Shown: positions 9,676-17,033 of the stretch, piece after piece
How positions within the stretch are numbered: the stretch's first letter is position 1
Layout of the letters: each line of letters opens with the position of its first letter
Source: JANXMY01 sp965246745
GTDB taxonomy: Bacteria; Armatimonadota; Armatimonadia; Armatimonadales; Capsulimonadaceae
Assembly: GCA_965246745.1 (NCBI GenBank)
Contig: OZ251980.1
Coordinates: forward strand, 2,728,001-2,792,000
Direction: 5' to 3'
DNA length: 64,000 nucleotides
Notes under the pieces: generated by a model
Seen by the model: the letters and a program-made list of their open reading frames with translations, nothing else
What the model was told of the DNA's origin: nothing
The model's database searches: none
Program-made: the position numbers and the translations under genes

Positions 9676-10644
9676 GGTAATGTGCAGTGTGTCTTCTTTT
9701 ACTGTCTCTGGCCCCAATTTTTCCGGTTTCAGTTCCGGTCGGAGAGGCAAGGCGGCGTCCATCTCAGCACGAGCGGCGGCAAGAATGTCCGCTTCCGCCG
9801 TGATGCCCTGGATCGCGTCGGCGAGAAGAGCCAAAGCGTCCGCCTCGCCGGTGTCCGTCCGCAGGCCGGTGAGGCTGAGGCGCAGGGTGCGGATCTGCGC
9901 CGCTGCTTCTTCCCGAAGCGCCGCCGTGCGCCGGGCCAGCCTCTGCGAGTGGGCCGCCGTCTCTGCCGCGTGGACGAGCGTCTCCGCCCGCCTCCGGTGC
10001 GACGCTGCGACCACCGGATCGGTTTCGCCACTTGCCGCCTCCGCCGCCCGGACTGCTTCCGAGCGGAGCGTCTGGGGGTCGGGGTCGATGAGGCCATCCG
10101 GGATCTGCTGCATGGCTGTCCCAAGCATACACAGTGCCGCCCGCATTTCTGACTCGGTTTCCGGCCCGGCCTGTCTTCCGGCCGCCTCGGCGGCCAGCGC
10201 TAGGTATTCGCTCGCAAGGCCGCCGACGGACGCTCGCAGTTCTTCGATCTCGGCCTGCGTGACCGGGGTGCCGACAGCCCGCCGCACAGCCATCCTCGGC
10301 ATCGCCAGGTACAGCCCCGTTAAGGCCGTCCCGCCGGCCTCAAGCGCTGCCGCGCCGGGGACATGACCGTGCGCTGTCAGCAAGGCCGCTATCCCTGTCG
10401 TGGCCGCCTCAATGATGATCCCAAACCCGACCGACAGCCCCGCCGAGCCGCCGTCACGCAGTGCTGCGAGAACAGTCCGCTGTGCCTGCGGCGACCGGGT
10501 CACTCCCTGCGTCCACCAGCGCCCCAGCAGGCCGATCCGTTTCACGGGTGCTGGGTGGTCGGAAAGGCCACTGCCCGCCGGGAGCCGGCGGCGCAGCAGC
10601 ATTTCTTGCCAGCCCGGTCCTAGATCTTCCGGGTAGATGTTCAT
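9661..10644 (-). CDS. Membrane-associated coiled-coil protein of unknown function in the tubulin-like cluster
   Basis: About 327 residues from the ATG at 10644 (MNIYPEDLGPGWQEM); an upstream TTG at 10668 is possible but overlaps the small leader ORF. Residues 60-125 contain two hydrophobic segments (a GLSVGFGIIIEAATTGIAALL stretch and a GTALTGLYLAM stretch) that may form a hairpin in the membrane. Residues 130-310 are Ala/Glu/Arg-rich and predicted helical coiled coil. No family is recognised. Its stop lies 42 nt before the start of the tubulin-like gene, so the two are almost certainly co-transcribed. A role as membrane anchor or partner of the GTPase is inference. Confidence 0.7.
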   Translation of the reverse strand: MNIYPEDLGPGWQEMLLRRRLPAGSGLSDHPAPVKRIGLLGRWWTQGVTRSPQAQRTVLAALRDGGSAGLSVGFGIIIEAATTGIAALLTAHGHVPGAAALEAGGTALTGLYLAMPRMAVRRAVGTPVTQAEIEELRASVGGLASEYLALAAEAAGRQAGPETESEMRAALCMLGTAMQQIPDGLIDPDPQTLRSEAVRAAEAASGETDPVVAASHRRRAETLVHAAETAAHSQRLARRTAALREEAAAQIRTLRLSLTGLRTDTGEADALALLADAIQGITAEADILAAARAEMDAALPLRPELKPEKLGPETVKEDTLHITRKNF

Positions 10645-10645
10645 G

Positions 10646-10753
10646 CTATTCTTCAGGCACATCTCCAAAACAAGGTAAAGCCCCTACTCCTTCCGTAAAT
10701 GCCGCCCCCGCCGCACCGTTCGTTCTGATTGTTGTTTGCATAATTTCTGCCAT
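10646..10753 (-). CDS. 35-codon ORF duplicating the start of the tubulin-like gene
   Basis: This short frame begins ATG GCA GAA ATT, preceded by ...ACTATG, exactly as the tubulin-like gene at 9619 does. It encodes MAEIMQTTIRTNGAAGAAF and then leaves the parent sequence, ending at TAG 1 nt before the ATG of the coiled-coil gene. The parent reads MAEIIQTPTNGTNGTAGAAS. Too short to be a GTPase, it may be a relic of a partial duplication or a leader peptide whose translation feeds ribosomes to the next gene. Which of these holds cannot be told from the sequence. Confidence 0.55.
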   Translation of the reverse strand: MAEIMQTTIRTNGAAGAAFTEGVGALPCFGDVPEE

Positions 10754-10780
10754 AGTATCTTTTGTCAGTAGAGGTAGCCG

Positions 10781-10962
10781 GTAGAGCGTGGAACTGAAGT
10801 TCTACGCTATGGAGCGAAGCGCCGAATGACCGCCTGCGCGGGCAAAGAATAGAACGATAATCAAAGAACAGGGCAAGACTTGTGGTCTGATTTCTTTTTC
10901 CTGTACCCGCGAAGGCGGCTACTCGGCGTCTGCGCCCCACAGCGTAGGAGTTTACTCCCGTG
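10781..10962. repeat. Imperfect inverted-repeat element between tubulin-cluster genes
   Basis: The left 60 nt and the reverse complement of the right 57 nt align along their length: both contain CTACGCT, a GGAGCG/GGGGCG core, GCGCCGA/ACGCCGA and CCGCCT-CGCGGG. It fills the gap between the triple-PH gene and the small leader ORF and could fold into one long hairpin in the mRNA. Confidence 0.55.
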
Positions 10963-10976
10963 TTCCTGTGCTTCTC

Positions 10977-12479
10977 TCAGTTAACCGTAACCCCGTGCGC
11001 GGCAATCTCGTCCGCCAGACGGTCGGCGTCGCCGATGCCTTTCCAGAACTTAATTGTGCCGCCCATGCCCTCGGCGCAGCCCCAAGTCAAATCTTGGCCG
11101 CCGCGCCACCGAAACGCGCGAACTTGGCTCCAGGCCAGAAAGCGCCGACCGAACACGCCCTGCTGCGTGATGCCATCTTCATTGGTACGGATCGCCGCGC
11201 GGAAGTAGTTTCCCCAAAGCCAAAGAACCGCTAGGACGGCGAGCAGGCTGCCAATCGCCAGGCCCGCTTCGCGCGGGTTCGGCACCCCGCCGCTCTGCCA
11301 CGCAATCAGCGCCGGGCCGCCGGCGATCCCGGTCAGGAACAGCGCCCCCAGCGTCAGGCCCCACAGCTTGCCGCCGTTTTCTAGCGACCGATACCGATAA
11401 ATGCATTCAACCGCCTGCTGCCCGTCTTTCGCGGCAATCTCTTGGCGGCGGACAGTTCCGGTACGCCAGCCCCGATACCCGGCGTTGACCGCAAGGCGCG
11501 GAATGACCAGCTTCAGTCGTTCCACATCGGTCAGCGTGCTCAAAAAGTCGTGTTCGGTGCCGTCCCGCGTTACGACCACCGAGCGGATGCCGACCGAATA
11601 CAAGTCGGTGATGTCGTTCCAGGCGACTTCGGCCTCCTGCCTATCGGTGACAAACCGCAGGCCGTCTTTGTCGGCGAACACTTTGTCGCCGAGGCGCGGC
11701 TGTGTCGCCCGGTACGTCGGGCGCAGCAGAAACGGCAGGGTCTGCTTGGCAATGACAAACAGCCCCGTCGGCGTCAGCAGCCAGCCCCAGCCGGGGAGGG
11801 TGCGGGTCGTAAACCATTGCACGGCGAAATAGACGGCGACCGTCAGCAGTCCGTACTTATGGATTTTCTCCATCCACCCCAAAATGTTCCGGTTGACCGT
11901 CGTGTCGTATCGGCACTTCAAAGGAAGGTACTGCAGCGTCCCGGTGACAAGCCAGCGCGATTGGTTAGTCGCTGTCGCCTTTTGCTGAACATATTCGCGC
12001 AGCTCCACCGCTGCTGTCCATTGTTCGGGTGCGACAACCAATGTTCCTTTCAGCGTTCGTATTTTCAGAGACGGCTTTGTTTGCCTTGATGATGTCGTCT
12101 GCGGCCATTCTTCGGAGTACGAAACAATCTCTGCCCAGTTTGCTTTGCGCCAGCGCCCACTGTATCGCCACCGTAAGCCTTGTGCGTCGGCAATGATGCA
12201 CGCTCTGGATAAATAAAAGGCTCCCCAAACTGAAAGGGGCGCAAGCCAACTGCCGCCGAGAAGACCCAAACCAGCAGCGGGCCAAAACACGCCGAGCGAA
12301 AGCATCCCTGCCGTAAAAATCAATGAAGCGAGGAACACTTGCAGTGAGATAACACACCAAAGCGCCGTGCGGAGGCTGCCGGTCGGTCGGCAGACAACGG
12401 CTGTTTCGGTTTCGGGCGCGGCGTAGCGAGTGTCCAGCATGGGCGGTGTTTCCGGGTGCGGGTTTGTGAATTGGGCCAT
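10977..12479 (-). CDS. Membrane protein with three PH-like repeats
   Basis: A 500-residue protein built of three similar units, each a pair of hydrophobic segments followed by a short bacterial PH-like beta domain. The PH-like starts are visible as ADAQGLRWRYSGRWRKANWAEI (about 93-115), ADKDGLRFVTDRQEAEVAWNDI (about 272-293) and TNEDGITQQGVFGRRFLAWSQV (about 440-460), each with the G-[LI]-x-n-W turn typical of bPH_2 families. Membrane segments lie near 36-88, 208-245 and 375-432. The combination suggests a membrane scaffold with cytoplasmic PH-like domains. It lies within the tubulin-like cluster, all on the same strand. No ribosome binding site is clear. Confidence 0.75.
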   Translation of the reverse strand: MAQFTNPHPETPPMLDTRYAAPETETAVVCRPTGSLRTALWCVISLQVFLASLIFTAGMLSLGVFWPAAGLGLLGGSWLAPLSVWGAFYLSRACIIADAQGLRWRYSGRWRKANWAEIVSYSEEWPQTTSSRQTKPSLKIRTLKGTLVVAPEQWTAAVELREYVQQKATATNQSRWLVTGTLQYLPLKCRYDTTVNRNILGWMEKIHKYGLLTVAVYFAVQWFTTRTLPGWGWLLTPTGLFVIAKQTLPFLLRPTYRATQPRLGDKVFADKDGLRFVTDRQEAEVAWNDITDLYSVGIRSVVVTRDGTEHDFLSTLTDVERLKLVIPRLAVNAGYRGWRTGTVRRQEIAAKDGQQAVECIYRYRSLENGGKLWGLTLGALFLTGIAGGPALIAWQSGGVPNPREAGLAIGSLLAVLAVLWLWGNYFRAAIRTNEDGITQQGVFGRRFLAWSQVRAFRWRGGQDLTWGCAEGMGGTIKFWKGIGDADRLADEIAAHGVTVN

Positions 12480-12486
12480 GTCAGAA

Positions 12487-12570
12487 CAGGGGGTAGGGGC
12501 AAGCCCTACGCCCTACAGCAAGCGAAAAATCCAGTGCCGCGAAGCGGTGCTTCCCGGCGTCTGCGCCCAA
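12487..12570. repeat. Short hairpin-rich intergenic repeat
   Basis: This spacer contains GTAGGGGCAAGCCCTAC and GTGCCGCGAAGCGGTGC hairpins and shares GGCGTCTGCGCCC with the element at 10781-10962, so it seems to be a degraded relative of the same repeat. No coding frame of note is present. Confidence 0.4.
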
Positions 12571-12613
12571 TAGCCGTGTCATTCATGGCATGGTTCTTTC
12601 AACACAACGCTGT

Positions 12614-13300
12614 TTAGATCGCCCGACGCCGATTAAGTATCACCACCAAAAAGGCCCCGATGGCGATGGCTTCGATGCCGATGCCGATGAGCCGGGTTTC
12701 CTCGTTTTGCAGGAACAAGTACCACGCGAGGCCGCAGAATGCCAGAATGCCGATGAGAAGCGCGATGCGGGCCGCCGCGCCGGGGTCCGAGCGCTTGTTG
12801 GTGCTGCGGGCCAGCATATACACGACAAACGGCAGAAAGAACAGCGCGACGACGAGGCCGGCGGCCAGCACGATATACTTGACGACGGGGTTGGGCGTCT
12901 CAAAGCTGAGCAGCGAGCTGCCGGCAGGATACCGGGCGAAGCCGCCGGTGGACGACGTGACCTCGAAGTGGTACTGATACTGCCCGCTCTGCTCGGGCGA
13001 GTAGCTCCAAACCAGCGGAATGCCGGTTCCCGCCGTCGGGTCGCCGCCGGGGGCGGCAATCGGCTTGCTGATCTGCCCGCCGGGACCGGGAGCGTCAATG
13101 ATCATCTTCAGCGTCGCCGGCGGGTCGCCTTCGGACTGCTTGTAGTTCAGCTTGAACTCGTAAGTATGGCCCGGCACAATGGAAGTCGGGAAGTCGCCGG
13201 CCGGGGTCAAGGTCGGCGGCGCGGCGAACGCTCCTGCCGCGAGTGTCAGCAGCAGGGCAAAGGTCAGGCAAAAGCGAAAAGTCAGCAGTTTCAAGGGCAC
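12614..13300 (-). CDS. Secreted/membrane protein: Ig-like ectodomain plus three transmembrane helices
   Basis: The GTG at 13300 is chosen because GAGGAGG lies 5 nt before it and a signal peptide (VPLKLLTFRFCLTFALLLTL, cleavage after AFAA) follows; the longer open frame upstream only translates a palindromic repeat. The 228-residue product has an extracytoplasmic beta-sandwich-like domain at about 30-140 (GHTYEFKLNY, WSYSPEQSGQYQYHFEV) and three membrane helices at about 147-170, 182-203 and 206-225. No family is recognised. Position between the vWA and PH-repeat genes suggests it is a membrane component of the same apparatus. Confidence 0.72.
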   Translation of the reverse strand: MPLKLLTFRFCLTFALLLTLAAGAFAAPPTLTPAGDFPTSIVPGHTYEFKLNYKQSEGDPPATLKMIIDAPGPGGQISKPIAAPGGDPTAGTGIPLVWSYSPEQSGQYQYHFEVTSSTGGFARYPAGSSLLSFETPNPVVKYIVLAAGLVVALFFLPFVVYMLARSTNKRSDPGAAARIALLIGILAFCGLAWYLFLQNEETRLIGIGIEAIAIGAFLVVILNRRRAI

Positions 13301-13416
13301 GCGGCCTCCTCGGCGGGTACAAGGTGGAGTTCGACAGAGCGGAGAGTTTGTTCTGCGAATTCTCCTCCCTGATTGTGACACAAAACGGAAAAAAAGGTTG
13401 CAGGGGTTCGGTTTAC

Positions 13417-13513
13417 GCCCCCCCCGCCCCAATTCTGGGGAGCAATATAGATTGGAGACACGGCGATTCGGCCCCCTTCTTTTCCGGCTCCCCAGAATTG
13501 GGGCGGGGGGGGC
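13417..13513. repeat. Palindromic interspersed element, copy A
   Basis: Perfect 27-bp inverted repeats at 13417-13443 and 13487-13513 bracket a 43-bp centre. The arms combine a C-run, CGCCCCAATTC and TGGGGAGC. Related copies lie at 16834, 26972 and 33637. It sits between two genes of the tubulin-like cluster and would form a very stable hairpin in the transcript. Confidence 0.85.
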
Positions 13514-13517
13514 TTCT

Positions 13518-14684
13518 CTAAAACGCCGCGCCGTGCGGGTCCAGCACCTCAATCCGGTGCTCGCGCTCGGGGTCCGTCGCCGTCGCCGGGACAAAAACGC
13601 GCAGGTCGTCGCCGACACGCAGCGGGGCGGCCTGCTGGAGCCGCAGGCCGTTGTGCGTGAGCACCGGGCCGCCCTCGGCGGCGGGAACCAGGGTCAGCGC
13701 CCCGCGCCCTGCGCGAACGACGGCGACGGGGGAAGACAAGCCGGCCAGCGGAAACGTGTCCTGAACGCCGGAAACAGCGGACGGGGGGCCGCCGAGGGCG
13801 ACGCCCGCGCCGGGCGGCAAGCGGTAATCGCGCGGCAGGGACTTCGCGCCGAGGCGCAGGCGGACCGGGACCGGGCGGCGGCTCAGAAAGTACCACAGCA
13901 GGCCCAAAAGAAGCAGGGCGGCCAGCAGCGCGCCGAGCAGAAGCGGCAGCGGAGACGACGGCTTGGCCCCGCCGGTAGACGACAGCATGGTCGGGGCTTC
14001 CGTCGTGGTCTCGGCGCTGTCGCCCTGGCTGGGTCCGGCCGGCAGGCGCTCCACCGGGCGGCCGTCGGCGGCCAGCGTCACCCCGACCCCGTACTGATGC
14101 AGGCAGCCCGAGCGTTTCAGCTTCAGCAGCAGGCGCTCGTAGTCGGCGTTCTCCGGCGTGTCCGGGTAAACGGTCAGGCCCTTCAGCGTGTAGTAGTCCA
14201 GATATTTGGGATAATTCGGGTCGGTCAAATCGGGCCGGTCGTTGAATGAATCGGTCAGCAGGACCACAACGACCGGGCACAGGTTTTCCCGCGCGGCGAG
14301 CTTCAGGGCTTCGTGGTGCGGCCAGCGGATATCGGTGCCGTGGCCCGGTGCGGGCGCGGTCGGGAGCTGGTCAATCAGCGTGTCCGCATCGCTCGGCTTT
14401 GTCCACTTGGCATCAAAAACGGTCTTGTACCCGGTGCCGAACGGCAGCAAAATCACCCGGTCGCCCGGCGAGCAGCCTTGCCGAAGCAGGGTCGCCGACG
14501 CCGCCCGCTCCTGGGCGAACACCCCGCCGTGGCGGGTGCTTTCGGTGACATCAAACACCAAAATCAGCGTTTTGGCGGGAAGCCGCTTGATCTGCCCTGC
14601 GATGGCCTGCGCGGAAAGTGTTTGGGCACGGCCCGGCCCGGCGAGCAGCAGCAGCAGGGCAAGTGCGGCGAAAAATGCCTTCAT
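13518..14684 (-). CDS. vWA-domain membrane protein with C-terminal FHA-like domain
   Basis: A 388-residue protein. Residues 1-20 are a signal peptide. The vWA domain (about 38-220) has a MIDAS-type start LILVFDVTEST with Asp45, a GTDIRW threonine near 118 and an LLTDSFND aspartate near 142, the three positions that bind metal in vWA domains. A transmembrane helix follows at about 248-272 (LLLGALLAALLLLGLLWYFL), then a basic stretch and a cytoplasmic beta-rich domain (about 275-388) with spacing like an FHA fold (LTHNGLRLQQAAPLRVGDDL). The ATG overlaps the stop of the upstream gene (ATGA), so expression is coupled with the pseudokinase. Confidence 0.82.
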   Translation of the reverse strand: MKAFFAALALLLLLAGPGRAQTLSAQAIAGQIKRLPAKTLILVFDVTESTRHGGVFAQERAASATLLRQGCSPGDRVILLPFGTGYKTVFDAKWTKPSDADTLIDQLPTAPAPGHGTDIRWPHHEALKLAARENLCPVVVVLLTDSFNDRPDLTDPNYPKYLDYYTLKGLTVYPDTPENADYERLLLKLKRSGCLHQYGVGVTLAADGRPVERLPAGPSQGDSAETTTEAPTMLSSTGGAKPSSPLPLLLGALLAALLLLGLLWYFLSRRPVPVRLRLGAKSLPRDYRLPPGAGVALGGPPSAVSGVQDTFPLAGLSSPVAVVRAGRGALTLVPAAEGGPVLTHNGLRLQQAAPLRVGDDLRVFVPATATDPEREHRIEVLDPHGAAF

Positions 14685-16291
14685 AAAGTGCCTTCAAAGT
14701 GTACAAAAAGACAATACGCCCCGGCGGCGAGTGTCAGCAGGGCGGGCACGCAGCCGGCGCGGCCTGCGCCCGGCGGCAGGGCGTCGGAAGCGCCGCGCAC
14801 GACCCGGACGCGCACTTCGCAGGCCATGTCCCGCCACACCGGCTTCGGGCCGAGCAGGGTTTCGGCGACACTGGTGGTCGTGAACGTAATCTGCGCGGCA
14901 TAATCGCCGCCGGCTAAGTTCACGGCGTCCAGCGCAAAGCCGAGAAAGCGGGTTTCGCCCGGCTCGACCCAGACGGCCCGCAGGTCGCCGGGATAAGTCA
15001 GCCATTTCGGGCGCGTGTGGATTTTTTCAATCCGCAGGCGCACCGGGCCGATGTTCTGAACCCCGATATGCACCACGCCCGCCGACCCGCCGCGCACGAC
15101 CGCCGGGTCGGGCTGCTGCACGCAGGCAATTCCCGGCAGGTCGCCCGCCTGCGGCGGGTCGGCAGGCGGCAGGCGCTCGGCCAGCGGCACGGCCGGCGGG
15201 GCCTCCGGCGCGGCGGCGTCCGCCCCCGCCGCCTGCACCAGCACCGGCAGGGCGATCTTTTGCTCGGCCCAGTCGCCGCTGATCGCAAGAGGACGCAGGG
15301 ACGGAGAGCCGTCGCTGGATTTGATGCTTAGGGTCGCGCTGTATGCGCCGGGGGTCAGCCGCGCCGCGCTCACGGTCCACACCAGGTCGCCGCCGGTGCC
15401 GGGGTCCAAATCCACCGGCGTGAAGCCGTTCGGCAGGTTCAGCCAGATAGCGTCCGACGTGACCGACTCGAGATGCAGCGGGCTGTCGCCTTCGTTGTCC
15501 AGCGACAGGGTGACACTCGTGCCGCCGCCGGGCGCGACCGTCGCCGTCGGCGGGGACACCGCGCAGACCAGGCGCGAGCCGGCGCGGGGGCGAGGGGTGG
15601 CGTCGGCTTCCAAATCGCCGGCGTTGAAGCCGAGCAGGGCGGCCATGCGGGCAATCGCATCGAGCTTGTACCGCAGCTCGTCGGCGGACACCGTGGTTTC
15701 CTGCGTTTCGGTCAAGTTCCGAAGCAGCCGGGTCCGCGCTTCGGCCCCCGCCTCGTCGCCGGCGGGCCGGGCCGGAAGAAATTCTTTGTACAGGCCGCAC
15801 AGCGCGGCAAAGTCCATCCGGGGCAGGGATTCGGCGGGAAGGCGAACGGCGGCGAAGTCGGACAGCAGGGCAAACTCGGGATGCTGCTCCGCCGCCAGGA
15901 TGTTCTCGGCCCGGACCGCCCCGTGGGCCAGCCCCGCCGCGTGGGCGTAGTCCAAAGCATCGAGCAGCGGCAGCAGGCGGGCATGAAGGCGGTCAAAGGC
16001 CCGCTGCGACTTTTCCGCCAGCGACTCGGCGAGGTTGCGCCCCGGCACAAAGTCGCGCACCACATACAGCGCCCCGCTGTCGGCCATCCACCGCCGGGTC
16101 GGGACAATGCGCGGGTGCTGCAAAGACAATGCCTGCGTCGCCCGCGTTTTGGCCGTGTCCCCCGCCAGTTTTTTAATCCGCACGCGCCGCCCGCCGCCGG
16201 CTTCCCGCGCCGTCCACGCCGCCCCGGCGGCCGCCGGCACGGCCTGAACGTCCTCAAACTGCGCCAGCACTCTGTCCGTCAGCACACTCAT
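14681..16291 (-). CDS. Pseudokinase fused to two Ig-like domains and a C-terminal membrane segment
   Basis: The 536-residue protein opens with a Ser/Thr-kinase-like fold (about 1-225). The catalytic loop that should read HRDxKxxN is HGAVRAEN at 123-130, so the catalytic Asp is Ala and the Lys is Arg. The DFG motif is DFA (145-147). It should therefore not phosphorylate. Two beta-sandwich domains with BACON/IPT-like patterns follow (about 245-345 and 375-490), and a hydrophobic C-terminus (VPALLTLAAGAYCLFVHF) could be a membrane anchor. The ATG at 16291 fits a leaderless transcript from TATACT at 16302-16307; ATG at 16300 is in frame but would lie upstream of the expected transcript start. First gene of the cluster. 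Confidence 0.78.
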   Translation of the reverse strand: MSVLTDRVLAQFEDVQAVPAAAGAAWTAREAGGGRRVRIKKLAGDTAKTRATQALSLQHPRIVPTRRWMADSGALYVVRDFVPGRNLAESLAEKSQRAFDRLHARLLPLLDALDYAHAAGLAHGAVRAENILAAEQHPEFALLSDFAAVRLPAESLPRMDFAALCGLYKEFLPARPAGDEAGAEARTRLLRNLTETQETTVSADELRYKLDAIARMAALLGFNAGDLEADATPRPRAGSRLVCAVSPPTATVAPGGGTSVTLSLDNEGDSPLHLESVTSDAIWLNLPNGFTPVDLDPGTGGDLVWTVSAARLTPGAYSATLSIKSSDGSPSLRPLAISGDWAEQKIALPVLVQAAGADAAAPEAPPAVPLAERLPPADPPQAGDLPGIACVQQPDPAVVRGGSAGVVHIGVQNIGPVRLRIEKIHTRPKWLTYPGDLRAVWVEPGETRFLGFALDAVNLAGGDYAAQITFTTTSVAETLLGPKPVWRDMACEVRVRVVRGASDALPPGAGRAGCVPALLTLAAGAYCLFVHFEGTL

Positions 16292-16301
16292 AGATAGCAT
16301 C

Positions 16302-16338
16302 AGTATACCCGATGCTTAACCCTCCCGATGCTTAACCC
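16302..16338 (-). promoter_or_regulatory. Promoter of the pseudokinase-tubulin cluster with a 16-bp direct repeat
   Basis: On the minus strand TATACT (16307-16302) lies 10 nt before the ATG at 16291. In place of a good -35 box there are two exact copies of a 15-bp sequence (16308-16322 and 16324-16338, GGTTAAGCATCGGG on the minus strand) with a period of 16. Such repeats are a plausible activator or repressor site; this is inference. Confidence 0.6.
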
Positions 16339-16377
16339 CGCCGCCCTCTGGGTAAAACGGGCGCGGAGGCCGAAAGC

Positions 16378-16830
16378 ATGATTGTTCAGGATTTAATGAC
16401 CGCGTACCCCGAAGCGCTGACCGCCGGGGACACCATCCAAAAAGCCGCCGCGCTGATGCGGGACCACGACTACGGGGTTATCCCCATCCTGGACGGCTTG
16501 GACGCGCTGGTCGGCATTGTCACCGACCGGGACATTGTGGTTCAAGCGGTCGCCAAAGGCCACGGCCCGGATACGCCGATTGAGTCGTGCATGTCGGTTC
16601 AGCCCGACACCGTGCCGAAGGACCTGCCGATTGCCCAGGCCCTGCATCTGATGAACACCCGCCAAATCCGCCGCCTGCCGGTGGTGGAAAACGGCCGCTT
16701 GATCGGCATGATCTCGCTCGGCGACATCGCCAAAGCCCAAATCCCCGAAGCCGAAAAAGCCAAAGCCCTGGAAAGCGTCTCGGCGGGCGGCGCGGACATC
16801 CGCCCCGGCGCAGACCTGCCGGAAGCATAA
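16378..16830 (+). CDS. CBS-domain pair protein
   Basis: A 150-residue protein of two CBS repeats (about 7-62 and 72-127): VQDLMTAYPEALTAGDTIQKA then GVIPILDGLDALVGIVTDRDI, and SCMSVQPDTVPKDLPIAQA then RRLPVVENGRLIGMISLGDI. Stand-alone CBS pairs bind adenine nucleotides and act as energy sensors or regulators. The C-terminal 20 residues are disordered. It is divergent from the pseudokinase gene and has a GGAG-type ribosome binding site. Its target is unknown. Confidence 0.9.
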   Translation: MIVQDLMTAYPEALTAGDTIQKAAALMRDHDYGVIPILDGLDALVGIVTDRDIVVQAVAKGHGPDTPIESCMSVQPDTVPKDLPIAQALHLMNTRQIRRLPVVENGRLIGMISLGDIAKAQIPEAEKAKALESVSAGGADIRPGADLPEA

Positions 16831-16833
16831 AAA

Positions 16834-16995
16834 AGCCCCCCGCCCACCCCAATAAAATCTCAATTCCGGGGAGCAATACAGACAAAGATCAGACAAGGGC
16901 GCGGCAAGGCAAAAGGGCGCGGCAAGCAGCGCCCCTACGGGCGTCTTTTCTCCGGCTCCCCAGAATTGAGACTTTATTGGGGTGGGCGGGGGGCT
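16834..16995. repeat. Palindromic interspersed element, copy B
   Basis: Arms of 41 bp (16834-16874 and 16955-16995) match with two mismatches. The centre holds a GGGCGCGGCAAGCAGCGCCC palindrome also found in the flgA copy, followed by CTACGGGC. The element lies directly downstream of the CBS gene and 2 nt upstream of the -35 box of nanE, so it may serve as a terminator between them. Confidence 0.85.
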
Positions 16996-16997
16996 TC

Positions 16998-17027
16998 TTG
17001 ACAATTCTTCCCTGCGCCCGGTACACT
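16998..17027 (+). promoter_or_regulatory. Sigma-70 promoter of nanE, predicted leaderless
   Basis: TTGACA at 16998-17003, an 18-bp spacer and TACACT at 17022-17027. The ATG of nanE begins 6 nt after the -10 box and has no ribosome binding site, so the transcript should start at or next to the start codon. Confidence 0.7.
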
Positions 17028-17033
17028 CGCTGC

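Noticed and set aside
9305..10366. 353-codon plus-strand frame
   Set aside because: Antisense to the tubulin-like and coiled-coil genes, Arg/Ser-rich composition typical of a shadow frame.
13301..13618. N-terminal extension of the Ig-membrane protein
   Set aside because: The extra residues are a translation of palindromic element A and the end of the vWA gene; the GTG at 13300 with GAGGAGG and a signal peptide fits better.
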